Positions 1-7,179 of a DNA stretch of 24,056 nt are shown here, piece by piece (position 1 is the stretch's first letter; every line of letters begins with the position of its first letter). A program made the translations under genes and the position numbers. Source of the DNA: Nocardioides sp. (GTDB taxonomy: Bacteria > Actinomycetota > Actinomycetes > Propionibacteriales > Nocardioidaceae); the NCBI GenBank assembly GCA_003519585.1, contig DOWL01000086.1:1016-25071 (forward strand). The letters run 5' to 3'. A model generated the notes under the pieces. It made no database searches and was not told the origin of the DNA. It saw nothing but the letters and a program-made list of their open reading frames with translations.

Positions 1-1
1 C

Positions 2-988
2 CTGGCGCTGGCGCCGGCCCTGCTCTGGAGGCGGGCCCGCCCCCTGACGGCCGCCCTGATCGGGTGGGGCGTCGCCGGGCTGCTCTCAGTCCTCCAGTTG
101 ACCGCGCAGACCGATGACCTCGGTCTCTACTCCACGATGGTCGTCCTGATCCTGCTCTACTCGCTGGTCCGATGGGGCTCGGGGCGGGAGATCGTCGCGG
201 GGACGGTGTTCGTGACGATCGTCGTCGCGCTGGGGATGTACGCCGCGCCCGCGGGTGGCGCCGAGATCTTCGGCGGGACCGTCCTCTTGCTGTTGGTCGT
301 CGCCCTCGCGGCCATGTTCCGCTACCGCGCGGACCTCTGGATTCGCCAGGAGCGTGAGATCCGCAACCAGGAACGGGTGGCGCTCGCTCGCGAACTGCAC
401 GACACCGTGGCCCACCACGTCTCGGCCATCGCGGTGCAGGCGCAGGCTGGCGGCGTGGTCGCGGGCAGCCAACCCGAGAAGGCTGCCGAGGTCCTGGCCG
501 CCATCGAGTCGGAGGCGTCGCGAACCCTCGCGGAGATGAGATCCATGGTGCGGCTGCTGCGCGAGGACGAGCGTGAGGCGGAGGTCGTCGCCTACGCACC
601 ACAGCCGGGTGTCGCGGACCTACCTGCTCTGGCGCGCGCCGACAACACCCCCACCGTCGAGGTGTCGGTGGACGATTCGGTCAACGGGCTGACACCGCCC
701 GTGGACGCCGCGCTCTACCGCCTCGCACAGGAGTCGCTGACCAACGCCGTACGGCACGCAAGGAGCGCGACCCGCGTCCGGATCGACGTACGGCGAGAAG
801 GCGACGCAGTCACGCTGCGAGTCAGCGACGACGGACATCCCGAGCCGGGGTCGGTCCCGGAGCCTGGGTTCGGCCTGCTGGGCATGGCCGAACGCGCCGA
901 CCTCCTCGGCGGATCGTTCAGCGCGGGGCCGGTGCCCGAGGGTGGCTGGGTGGTCGAGGCCGTGCTGCCGGTGGAGGCCCTGGCATGA
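2..988 (+). CDS. Sensor histidine kinase (HisKA_3/NarL-type), 5' end outside window
   Basis: This is the 3' part of a two-component sensor kinase. The frame is open from base 2 with no stop, so the real start lies upstream; an internal TTG at 98 is not needed. The visible N-terminal part has several hydrophobic helices up to about base 320, as in membrane-anchored DesK/NarL-type kinases. A HisKA_3 dimerisation box follows, RELHDTVAHH, with the likely phospho-accepting His at 398-400. An HATPase domain then has the N-box (AQESLTNAVRHA, near 727-762) and a G-box (GFGLLGMAERADLLGG, near 870-915). The TGA stop overlaps the ATG of the next gene, so the regulator is translationally coupled and is almost certainly its phosphorylation partner. 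The signal sensed cannot be read from the sequence. Confidence 0.95.
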   Translation: MALAPALLWRRARPLTAALIGWGVAGLLSVLQLTAQTDDLGLYSTMVVLILLYSLVRWGSGREIVAGTVFVTIVVALGMYAAPAGGAEIFGGTVLLLLVVALAAMFRYRADLWIRQEREIRNQERVALARELHDTVAHHVSAIAVQAQAGGVVAGSQPEKAAEVLAAIESEASRTLAEMRSMVRLLREDEREAEVVAYAPQPGVADLPALARADNTPTVEVSVDDSVNGLTPPVDAALYRLAQESLTNAVRHARSATRVRIDVRREGDAVTLRVSDDGHPEPGSVPEPGFGLLGMAERADLLGGSFSAGPVPEGGWVVEAVLPVEALA

Positions 989-1641
989 CCATCCGTGTCG
1001 TCGTGGCCGACGATCAGGACCTGGTCCGGACCGGGCTCGTGATGATCCTCGGCGCGCAACCCGATCTCGAGGTCGTGGGGGAGGCCGCTGACGGGCTCGC
1101 GGCCCTCGACCTGGCGACCCGACTGCGACCCGATGTCCTCCTCGTCGACATCCGGATGCCCGGGCTCGACGGCGTCGAGGTGACCCGGCGCCTGGCCGGC
1201 CCGGATGTGGCGGACCCGATGGCGGTCGTCGTGATCACCACCTTCGACCTCGACGAGTACGTCCTCGGCGCCCTCCGCGCCGGCGCCCGCGGCTTCCTGC
1301 TCAAGGACGCCGGGCCGGAGCTTCTCCTGCAGGCCATCCACGCGGCGGCCGACGGGGACGCGCTGATCGCCCCCAACGTCACCCGCCGCCTGCTCGCGAC
1401 CTTCGCCGATCAGACGCCGGCGGTGCCGGTCCAGCCCCTCGACCCGCTCACCGAGCGCGAGGAGGAGGTGCTCGCACTGGTGGCCCGGGGCCGGACCAAC
1501 GCCGAGATCGCCACCGAGCTCTTCGTCGGCCTGAGCACCGTCAAGACCCACGTCGCCTCGTTGATGACCAAGCTCGACGCCCGCAACCGCGTCGAGATCG
1601 CGATGTGGGCGTACCAGACCCGCCGCGTGCGAGCCGATTGA
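985..1641 (+). CDS. NarL/FixJ-family response regulator
   Basis: A 218-residue DNA-binding response regulator. The receiver domain (about 1-120) has the acidic pair D9/D10, phospho-acceptor D55 in LLVDIRMPG, the switch T85 and the conserved K107 in FLLKDAG. A LuxR-type helix-turn-helix covers about 150-210 (LTEREEEVLALVARGRTNAEIA, then the recognition helix STVKTHVASLM). The start ATG overlaps the kinase stop (ATGA), so the pair is one operon. The gene ends three bases before the stop of glbO on the opposite strand, which leaves no room for a conventional terminator. Its target genes are unknown. It is full length for the family and nothing is missing. Confidence 0.97.
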   Translation: MTIRVVVADDQDLVRTGLVMILGAQPDLEVVGEAADGLAALDLATRLRPDVLLVDIRMPGLDGVEVTRRLAGPDVADPMAVVVITTFDLDEYVLGALRAGARGFLLKDAGPELLLQAIHAAADGDALIAPNVTRRLLATFADQTPAVPVQPLDPLTEREEEVLALVARGRTNAEIATELFVGLSTVKTHVASLMTKLDARNRVEIAMWAYQTRRVRAD

Positions 1642-1644
1642 CCC

Positions 1645-2037
1645 TCAGGCGTCTTCGAAGGTGTTGACCATGAACTGGGCGGCGTGGGTCACGTAGTCCC
1701 AGAACTGCGCTTCCTGCTCGGCGGTGAGCAACCCGTCGGCGACGACGTCGTCGAGCGCGGCCCGGAAGTGCAGGAGCCAGTGGTCCTTGGCGCGCGGCGT
1801 GACCGCGAACGGCGCGTGCCGCATCCGCAGCCGCGGGTGGCCGCGGGTGTCGGAGTACGTCGTCGGCCCGCCCCAGTACTGGACGAGGAAGAGCCGGAAC
1901 CGCTCCTCGGCCGGGCCGAGGTCTTCCTCGGGGTAGAGCGGCCGGAGCACCGGGTCGGTGGCCACGCCCTCGTAGAAGCGGGCGACGATGCGGCGGATCG
2001 TCTCGTAGCCGCCGATCTCGTCGTAGAAGGTGCTCAC
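1645..2037 (-). CDS. glbO: Group II truncated hemoglobin (trHbO)
   Basis: A 130-residue 2-on-2 globin of the trHbO class, a heme protein that binds O2 and handles reactive oxygen or nitrogen species. Family marks are the proximal heme His H74 in RMRHAPF, Tyr B10 (Y22 in RFYEGV), Tyr CD1 (Y35 in PLYPE), Trp G8 (W87 in DHWLLHF) and the signature QYWGGPTTYS. Length matches mycobacterial GlbO closely. The frame is open further upstream, but the GTG at 2037 gives the family N-terminus (STFYDEIGG). No good Shine-Dalgarno precedes it; instead CAGAAT lies six bases before the GTG, which suggests a leaderless message. It is divergent from osmC across 42 bases. A role in oxidative or nitrosative stress is inferred from the family and this neighbour. 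Confidence 0.95.
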   Translation of the reverse strand: MSTFYDEIGGYETIRRIVARFYEGVATDPVLRPLYPEEDLGPAEERFRLFLVQYWGGPTTYSDTRGHPRLRMRHAPFAVTPRAKDHWLLHFRAALDDVVADGLLTAEQEAQFWDYVTHAAQFMVNTFEDA

Positions 2038-2043
2038 CCGTCC

Positions 2044-2049
2044 ATTCTG
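2044..2049 (-). promoter_or_regulatory. Candidate -10 box of glbO (leaderless)
   Basis: Read on the minus strand the hexamer is CAGAAT, followed by six bases and the GTG start at 2037. This places the expected transcription start on the start codon. No clear -35 hexamer is visible. The assignment rests on position and on the same layout at other genes in the window. Confidence 0.45.
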
Positions 2050-2066
2050 CCGGGAGAGCGGTCTGC

Positions 2067-2072
2067 CAAACT
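2067..2072 (+). promoter_or_regulatory. Candidate -10 box of osmC (leaderless)
   Basis: CAAACT is followed by seven bases and the osmC ATG at 2080. Seventeen bases separate it from the opposing glbO hexamer, so each box lies where the other promoter's -35 contact would fall. The upstream purine stretch GGGAGAG is too far away (about 20 bases) to act as a normal ribosome site. Confidence 0.4.
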
Positions 2073-2079
2073 CGGCGGT

Positions 2080-2505
2080 ATGGCGACGACACGCAATGCG
2101 ACGACCCACTGGGAAGGCAGCCTGTTCGAGGGCGCCGGCCAGGTCACCCTCCAGAGCTCCGGACTCGGCACCTACGACGTCTCGTGGGCCTCGCGGGCCG
2201 AGGAGGCGAACGGGAAGACCAGCCCCGAAGAGCTGATCGCGGCCGCGCACTCCTCCTGCTTCTCGATGGCGCTGAGCAACGGGCTGGCCAAGGCCGGCAC
2301 CCCGCCCACGTCGCTCGACACCTCCGCCGAGGTCGACTTCGTGCCCGGCACCGGCATCACCGAGATCCGGCTCACCGTGCGCGGCGTGGTCGACGGGATG
2401 AGCGAGGAGGACTTCGTCGCTGCTGCCGAGGGCGCCAAGACCAACTGTCCGGTCAGCCAGGCGCTCACCGGCACCACGATCAAGCTCGACGCGGCGCTGG
2501 CTTAA
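2080..2505 (+). CDS. osmC: OsmC-type organic hydroperoxide reductase
   Basis: A 141-residue thiol peroxidase of the OsmC/Ohr family that reduces organic hydroperoxides. Both catalytic cysteines are present: C60 in AAAHSSCFSMALS and C123 in KTNCPVSQAL. The N-terminus (TTHWEGSLFEGAG) and overall length align well with E. coli OsmC rather than Ohr. The frame is open further upstream, across glbO on the other strand, but the ATG at 2080 gives the family start and lies just outside glbO. It is divergently arranged with glbO, fitting a shared peroxide or redox-stress response. The TAA stop lies in the first copy of a 12-base direct repeat shared with the convergent MscS gene. Confidence 0.95.
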   Translation: MATTRNATTHWEGSLFEGAGQVTLQSSGLGTYDVSWASRAEEANGKTSPEELIAAAHSSCFSMALSNGLAKAGTPPTSLDTSAEVDFVPGTGITEIRLTVRGVVDGMSEEDFVAAAEGAKTNCPVSQALTGTTIKLDAALA

Positions 2506-2527
2506 CTTTCGGGCTTTAACTTTCGGG
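2502..2527. repeat. Tandem duplication TTAACTTTCGGG at convergent stop codons
   Basis: The 12-base word TTAACTTTCGGG occurs at 2502-2513 and again at 2516-2527 (period 14). The TTAA of copy one supplies the osmC stop (TAA, 2503-2505). The TTAA of copy two supplies the stop of the MscS gene on the minus strand (2516-2518). Before duplication the two stops would have overlapped inside one TTAA. Confidence 0.85.
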
Positions 2528-3550
2528 ACGGTCGTCCGCGACGCGGTGGGCCTTCCCCTCGCGCTGCCACACCATCCGTTGCGCGTACGGCATCTCGATG
2601 CCCTCGTGGTCGAACCGCGCCTTGATCCGCTGACGTAGTTCGCGCGCGACTCCCCACTGCTCCATGGGCGCGGTCTTCACGAGCACTCGCAGGGTCACGG
2701 CGTCGGGGGTCAGCGCCTCGACGCCCGTGACCTCGGGTGCCTCGATGATCACGCTGCGGAAGTCCTCGTCCTCCCACAGGTCGTGGGCGACCTCGCCGAG
2801 CACCCGCTTGGCGCGGGCGATGTCCTCGTCGTACCCGACGCCCACGTCGACCACGGCGCGCGACCAGTTCTGGCTCTTGTTGCCGACTCGCAGGATCTCG
2901 CCGTTGGGGACGTACCAGACCGTGCCGTTGAGGTCGCGCAGCCGCGTGACCCGCAGGGTCACGGCCTCGACGGTGCCGGTGGCCTCCCCGACGTCGATCA
3001 CGTCGCCCACGCCGTACTGGTCCTCGAAGATCATGAAGACGCCCGACAGGAAGTCTTTGACGAGCGACTGTGCGCCGAAGCCCAGGGCGATGCCGAGGAT
3101 GCCGGCGCTGGCGATGATCGGGGCGATGTTGACGCCGAGTTGGCTGAGGATCATCGTGCCGAAGATCGCGATCAGTACGCCGGTGATGATGCTCTTGAGC
3201 AGGTCGCCCATCGTCTTGGCCCGCTGGACCCGACGGGTCGCGGCGGCCAGGTCGCGCATCTCCTGGGTGTGGGTCAGGTCGACCTCTCGCCGGCGCCGGG
3301 AGAAGAGCCCGCCCTTCTGCGGCAGCACCCCACCCTCGGCGCGCGCGACCAGCCGGTCGACGAGGCGGTGGAAGATGAACCGCAGGATCAGGCCGAGGGC
3401 CAGCAGGCCGAGGATCGCCAGCGGGAGACCGATCAGTCGATCTGCGAGGTTGGCCGCGGTCTGGTTGTCGGTCTTGTCGTAGACCCAGTTGCAGAGCGAC
3501 TGGTCGTCCTCGCACTGCTTGGTCAGGAACATGGGTCCCAACGTTCTCAT
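2516..3550 (-). CDS. MscS-family small-conductance mechanosensitive channel
   Basis: A 344-residue membrane channel that releases solutes on hypo-osmotic shock. A Cys-containing N-terminal segment (two Cys before residue 21) precedes TM1 at about 39-60. An Arg-rich linker (RRRRE near 85-89) leads to TM2 at about 118-138. The pore-lining TM3 is about 143-172, with the Gly/Ala packing pattern ASAGILGIALGFGAQ. The soluble beta domain follows, with DQYGVGDVIDVG and GTVWYVPNGEI. The start at 3550 is preceded by GAGG at suitable spacing; an in-frame ATG at 3532 is the alternative and would shorten the protein by six residues. Only 27 bases separate it from the divergent CtaJ-like gene. It ends tail-to-tail with osmC. 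Confidence 0.9.
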   Translation of the reverse strand: MRTLGPMFLTKQCEDDQSLCNWVYDKTDNQTAANLADRLIGLPLAILGLLALGLILRFIFHRLVDRLVARAEGGVLPQKGGLFSRRRREVDLTHTQEMRDLAAATRRVQRAKTMGDLLKSIITGVLIAIFGTMILSQLGVNIAPIIASAGILGIALGFGAQSLVKDFLSGVFMIFEDQYGVGDVIDVGEATGTVEAVTLRVTRLRDLNGTVWYVPNGEILRVGNKSQNWSRAVVDVGVGYDEDIARAKRVLGEVAHDLWEDEDFRSVIIEAPEVTGVEALTPDAVTLRVLVKTAPMEQWGVARELRQRIKARFDHEGIEMPYAQRMVWQREGKAHRVADDRPES

Positions 3551-3565
3551 ATCGGACAACCTCGA

Positions 3566-3571
3566 TATCGT
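3566..3571 (+). promoter_or_regulatory. Candidate -10 box of the CtaJ-like gene (leaderless)
   Basis: TATCGT is followed by exactly six bases and the GTG at 3578. TTCTCA lies sixteen bases upstream of it as a weak -35 candidate. The hexamer overlaps the palindrome CGATATCG at 3563-3570. It fits TANNNT, the usual actinobacterial SigA -10 form. Confidence 0.5.
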
Positions 3572-3577
3572 GTGGGC

Positions 3578-3880
3578 GTGAGCATGCTGGCCACCGCCGT
3601 GATCAACCTCATCCCGCTCGATGTTCCGGTCGGGTGGAGTGACCCGCCGCCGGTCAACATGGTCGAGGCGGTGCTGCTGCTGGGGGGCATCCCCCTGCTG
3701 CTGTTCACCGCGATCAGCGTCGCTGTCTACCTGCCGTCGATCGTCCGGGGCGAGAGCCTCGCCCCCGGTCAGCCGCCGGTGGAGAACCAATGGCTGGGCG
3801 GTCCGCGCACCGGCACTGCCGAGCTCAAGGGCCCCGAGTCCGAGGACTCCGACTCCGGAGGTGCCAGTGGTCGCTGGTGA
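3578..3880 (+). CDS. ctaJ: Small single-pass membrane protein, CtaJ-like (aa3 oxidase-associated)
   Basis: About 100 residues. A short N-terminal segment is followed by one strong transmembrane helix (MVEAVLLLGGIPLLLFTAIS, about residues 28-50), then VYLPSIVRG and a Pro/Gly-rich cytosolic-type tail ending in an acidic Ser/Asp stretch. The helix, the following basic turn and the PGQPPVENQWLGGP segment resemble the actinobacterial CtaJ family, a small accessory subunit of the aa3 cytochrome oxidase. Position supports this: a CtaJ-like gene is expected next to the DUF5130 gene in the mycobacterial block. The assignment is from memory of the family and is not certain; a generic small membrane protein is the alternative. 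The start could be the GTG at 3578 (leaderless layout) or the ATG at 3584. The 3' end overlaps the next gene by 14 bases. Confidence 0.55.
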   Translation: MSMLATAVINLIPLDVPVGWSDPPPVNMVEAVLLLGGIPLLLFTAISVAVYLPSIVRGESLAPGQPPVENQWLGGPRTGTAELKGPESEDSDSGGASGRW

Positions 3881-4274
3881 CCGGTCCCACGGCCGGCTGA
3901 ACGCCCGGTTCAGCGGCAATGACCGGGTCGCTCTCGACGAGACGATCCGCCGGGCCGAACGCGTCTCGCGGGTTGAGTTCTCCGTGTTCGTCGGCCACGC
4001 CGAGGGCGATGCCCGCGCCTTCGCCCGCAGCCTGCACGCCTCGCTGGCGGCCCCGGCCCGCAGCATCCTGATCCTGGTCGACCCCGAGGCCCGAGCCCTC
4101 GAAGTGATCACGGGCGGTGAGGTACGCCGCACGCTGCGCGACCCCGAGGTCGAGCTGGCCGTCGTGCAGATGCAGTCGCTGTTCGCCGAGGGCGACCTGG
4201 TGGGTGGCCTGCGGCGCGGGATCCAGATGCTCGCCGAGCACGCCCGGGCGCCTCAGACCCTGCACGCCCAGTGA
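3867..4274 (+). CDS. DUF5130 family protein (Rv2468c-like)
   Basis: A soluble protein of 135 residues from the GTG at 3867. That GTG is chosen because GGAGG at 3857-3861 sits five bases upstream; an in-frame GTG at 3861 overlaps that site and is less likely. Recognisable segments are GRLNARFSGNDRVALDETI, an alternating VEFSVFVGHAEGD strand-turn, and SILILVDPEARALEVITGG, a mixed alpha/beta layout like TPM-type domains. It resembles the DUF5130 proteins that neighbour pepN in actinobacteria (M. tuberculosis Rv2468c); no biochemical function is known to me. Its start lies inside the CtaJ-like gene (14-base overlap), so the two are translationally coupled. No signal peptide or membrane segment is visible. 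Confidence 0.8.
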   Translation: MVAGDRSHGRLNARFSGNDRVALDETIRRAERVSRVEFSVFVGHAEGDARAFARSLHASLAAPARSILILVDPEARALEVITGGEVRRTLRDPEVELAVVQMQSLFAEGDLVGGLRRGIQMLAEHARAPQTLHAQ

Positions 4275-4451
4275 GCGAGCAGTCGGCCGCGAGGAACGAG
4301 CGGGCGGCGTGGGCGAGCGAAGGTTGAGCAAGCCCTGCGGCTGAGGTACGAAGCCGCAACGGGCGCGTCGAAACCACCGCAGCGAAGGCTCCGAGCTGAG
4401 TCGAAGCCCTTGCTGCGGTGATCTCGACAAGCTCGATCAGCGGTGGTCGGA
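4275..4451. repeat. Hairpin-rich intergenic repeat (REP-like), likely bidirectional terminator
   Basis: This 177-base gap lies between the convergent DUF5130 and pepN genes and has no gene. It holds two stem-loops. The first is TGCGGCT (4336-4342) pairing with AGCCGCA (4352-4358). The second is a long imperfect stem of 4375-4394 with 4401-4420, 17 of 20 positions complementary and a six-base loop. They are followed by CTCGACAAGCTCGATCA (4423-4439), a phrase I associate with dispersed intergenic repeats in Nocardioides and relatives; that link is from memory. The position between two gene ends fits transcription termination in both directions. Confidence 0.6.
4375..4420. terminator. Long stem-loop between convergent genes
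   Basis: The arms 4375-4394 and 4401-4420 pair over about 20 positions with three mismatches; the outer nine (CACCGCAGC with GCTGCGGTG) are perfect. The loop is GCTGAG. No U-tract follows on either strand, so it would be a U-less hairpin terminator, as is common in high-GC actinobacteria, or simply the core of the repeat element. Confidence 0.5.
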
Positions 4452-7004
4452 CTAGGCGCTGGCGTCCTTCTGTTGCGCGCGCAGGGCCCGGGCCACGTCG
4501 TCGCGACCCTCTCGCACGTAGCGCTTGGCAGCCGGGTTGGCCGGTGAGCTCTCCAGCCAGGCATCCACTCGGTCGAGCAGTTGCTGGCTGGCGAGGTTCT
4601 TGGGGAAGATGTACTCCAGCGCGGTGGAGGCGCGCTGGGTGCCCTTCTCCTCCCACATGGTGTCGGCGGCGGTGAGGTACTTCTCGACGTACGGCTCGAG
4701 CACCTCGTCCTGGCCGTAGGCCTGGAAGGCCAGCACGATGTTGCGCTGGGTCTCGTTGGGTACGTCGTCGCGCACCATCGCCAGCTCCCACGCCTCGGCC
4801 TTGGCCTCCGCGGTGGGCCGCAGCGTCCTGGCGGCCGCGGAGCGTTCCTTGCCGGAGATGGTGTTGTCGCGGGCCAGCTCCTCGTCGATGCGGGCGCCGT
4901 CGGCCCGGCCGTTCTTGGCCAGCGCGGACAGCAGGGTCCAACGCAGGTCGGTGTCGACCGCGAGGCCGTCGAGCGCGAACGAGCCGTCGAGCAGCCCCTC
5001 GAGGTCGGAGAGCGCCTGGTCGCTGTGGGCGGCGCCGGCGTAAGCGCGGGTGAAGGACAGCTGGTGGTCGCTGCCTGGCTCGGCGGTGACCAGCAGCTCG
5101 CGCAGCCCCGACTCCCACGTGGCGCGGAGCGCGGCGCGGTGCTCGGGAGCGGAGTATTGGGTCACGGCCTGGGCGGCGTACCCGGGGATGCGGGCCACGC
5201 CGAACGCGTCGGTCTCGGAGGCGATGCCCGAGAGCACCAGCGTCACGAAGTCGGTGGCCGACATCTCCGCATCGCGGGTCATGTCCCACGCCGCCCCCCA
5301 GCACAGCGCGCGGGGCAAGGAGTCGTCGATCGTCTCGATGCTGGTGACCACCGTGTCGAGCGAGCGCTCGTCGAGCCGGATCTTGGCGTAGGCGAGGTCG
5401 CCCTCGTTGAGCAGCAACAGGTCGGGCTGCTTGGTGCCGAGCAGCTCCTTGATCTCGGTGAGCTCGCCCTCGACGTCGACCTCGAAGGACGTACGGCGGA
5501 CCAGCCGGCCATCGACCTTGTCGTAGAGGCCGATGCCGAGCCGGTGGCGGCGCAGCGTCGGGTAGTCGGCCGGCGCCGTCTGCTTGACCGCGAACGACGA
5601 GTAGCCGCCGTCGGCGTCGAGCTCGAACTCCGCCGCGAGGGTGTTGACACCCGAGGTCTGCAACCACTCCTGGGCCCATGACTCCAGCTCGCGACCGCTG
5701 GACTTCTCCAGCGCCATCAGGAGGTCCTTGAACTCGGCGTTGCCGAACTCGAAGTCCTGGAAGTAGCCGCGCAGCCCGTCGAGGAAGCTCTCGAGGCCGA
5801 CCCAGGCGACCAGCTGCTTGAGCACCGAGGCGCCCTTGGCGTAGGTGATGCCGTCGAAGTTGACCTCGACCGCCTGGAGGTCGTGGTTGTCAGCCGCGAT
5901 CGGGTGCGTGCTGGGCAGCTGGTCCTGGCGGTAGGCCCAGTTCTTGCGGGCATTGGTGAAGCCGGTCCAGGCCTCGGTGAACTCCGTGGCGTTGACGGCG
6001 GCGTGGTAGCAGGCCCACTCGGCGAACGACTCGTTGAGCCAGAGGTCGTCCCACCACTTCATGGTCACCAGGTCGCCGAACCACATGTGCGCCATCTCGT
6101 GGAGGATCACCTCGGCGCGGAACTCGTAGAACGAGCGGTCCTGACGGCTGCGCGGGAGGTACTCGTCGCGGAAGGTGACGCACCCGGCGTTCTCCATCGC
6201 GCCCATGTTGTACTCGGGCACGAACAGCTGGTCGTACTTGCCGAACGGGTAGGGGTAGCCGAACTGCTCCTCGAAGAACGCGAACCCCTGCTCGGTGATC
6301 TTCCAGAGCTCGTCGGCGTCGAGGTGCGCGACCAGCGACTGGCGACAGAACAGCCCCATCGGGATCTCGCTGTGGGCGCCACGGTAGGTCTTGGTGACCG
6401 AGTGGTATTCGCCGGCCACGAGCGCGGTGATGTCCGTCGACATCGGCTTGGTCGCGCCGAACCGCCACACCAGCTTGTCCTGACCGCCGTCGGCCAGGGG
6501 CTCGGGCTCGGGGGTGGTCGCGTTGGAGGAGGTGACCCATCCGGCCGGGGTGGTCACGGTGAAGGTGTAGGGCGCCTTGAGGTCGGGCTGCTCGAAGGTC
6601 GTGTAGACCCGGCGCGCGTCGGGCACCTCGAACTGGGTGTAGAGGTAGACGCGGTCGTCGGCGGGATCGACGAAGCGGTGCAGCCCCTCACCGGTATGGG
6701 AGTAGGTGCAGTCGGCCTTGACGACCAGGGTGTTCTCCGCCGCGAGGCCGGTCAGCGCGATCCGGCTGTCGGCGTACGCCGCGACGTCGACGTGCTCGCC
6801 GTTGAGCGTGATCTCGTGGACGGTCGCACCGACGAGGTCGGCGAACGTCGACGCGCCCGGCTCGCGGCAGCCGAAGACGATGGTGGTGGTCGATCCGAAG
6901 TGCGTGTCACCGGTCGTGAGGTCCAGGTCGATGGCGTACGAGGTGACGTCCAGGAGCGAGGCGCGGGTCGCCGCCTCGTCCCGGGTGAGGTTGGTTCCAG
7001 GCAT
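4452..7004 (-). CDS. pepN: Aminopeptidase N (M1 zinc metallopeptidase)
   Basis: An 850-residue cytosolic aminopeptidase that removes N-terminal residues from peptides. The N-terminal beta domain (about 1-200) is followed by the M1 catalytic domain. The substrate-binding GAMEN motif is at 268-272 (YNMGAMENAG). The zinc site is HEMAH at 302-306 with the third ligand E325 in LWLNESFAEW. A long helical C-terminal domain of the ERAP1_C type fills 530-850. No signal peptide is seen. The frame is open about 100 codons further upstream, but the ATG at 7004 gives the family N-terminus (PGTNLTRDEA). CAGGAT lies seven bases before this ATG; its AGGA could act as a weak ribosome site or the hexamer as a -10 of a leaderless message. 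It is divergent from the Rv2466c-like gene, as in mycobacteria. Confidence 0.97.
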   Translation of the reverse strand: MPGTNLTRDEAATRASLLDVTSYAIDLDLTTGDTHFGSTTTIVFGCREPGASTFADLVGATVHEITLNGEHVDVAAYADSRIALTGLAAENTLVVKADCTYSHTGEGLHRFVDPADDRVYLYTQFEVPDARRVYTTFEQPDLKAPYTFTVTTPAGWVTSSNATTPEPEPLADGGQDKLVWRFGATKPMSTDITALVAGEYHSVTKTYRGAHSEIPMGLFCRQSLVAHLDADELWKITEQGFAFFEEQFGYPYPFGKYDQLFVPEYNMGAMENAGCVTFRDEYLPRSRQDRSFYEFRAEVILHEMAHMWFGDLVTMKWWDDLWLNESFAEWACYHAAVNATEFTEAWTGFTNARKNWAYRQDQLPSTHPIAADNHDLQAVEVNFDGITYAKGASVLKQLVAWVGLESFLDGLRGYFQDFEFGNAEFKDLLMALEKSSGRELESWAQEWLQTSGVNTLAAEFELDADGGYSSFAVKQTAPADYPTLRRHRLGIGLYDKVDGRLVRRTSFEVDVEGELTEIKELLGTKQPDLLLLNEGDLAYAKIRLDERSLDTVVTSIETIDDSLPRALCWGAAWDMTRDAEMSATDFVTLVLSGIASETDAFGVARIPGYAAQAVTQYSAPEHRAALRATWESGLRELLVTAEPGSDHQLSFTRAYAGAAHSDQALSDLEGLLDGSFALDGLAVDTDLRWTLLSALAKNGRADGARIDEELARDNTISGKERSAAARTLRPTAEAKAEAWELAMVRDDVPNETQRNIVLAFQAYGQDEVLEPYVEKYLTAADTMWEEKGTQRASTALEYIFPKNLASQQLLDRVDAWLESSPANPAAKRYVREGRDDVARALRAQQKDASA

Positions 7005-7011
7005 GCCGGTG

Positions 7012-7017
7012 ATCCTG
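7012..7017 (-). promoter_or_regulatory. Candidate -10 box of pepN
   Basis: On the minus strand CAGGAT is followed by seven bases and the ATG. The hexamer fits (T/C)ANNNT. Because it contains AGGA, a ribosome-binding role cannot be excluded. Confidence 0.35.
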
Positions 7018-7073
7018 CCACCCGGGGCGCGAGAACGCCCATGTGAGAAGGGCGGAAGGCTGGACTCGTGACC

Positions 7074-7107
7074 GGATCGGAACCTGAGCCCGATCCTTCG
7101 GGTTCCG
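7074..7107. promoter_or_regulatory. Overlapping inverted repeats in the pepN / Rv2466c-like divergent region
   Basis: Within the 175-base divergent gap, GGATCGG (7074-7080) pairs with CCGATCC (7090-7096). CGGAACC (7078-7084) pairs with GGTTCCG (7101-7107). The two stems share bases and so exclude each other. CCCGA (7089-7093) can also pair with TCGGG (7098-7102). This could be an operator, a 5' leader switch or chance; no family is recognised. Confidence 0.3.
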
Positions 7108-7179
7108 GCTCTGGCCGAAGTGGTGGGGCCCGAAGCGGCTGGCCGGAATACTCGTGGGGATTCTGGGTTTTGCATAGAT

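Noticed and set aside
5883..7046. Plus-strand open frame of 387 codons opposite pepN
   Set aside because: Antisense to the catalytic half of pepN, with a Val/Leu/Gly/Arg-biased translation typical of a shadow frame.
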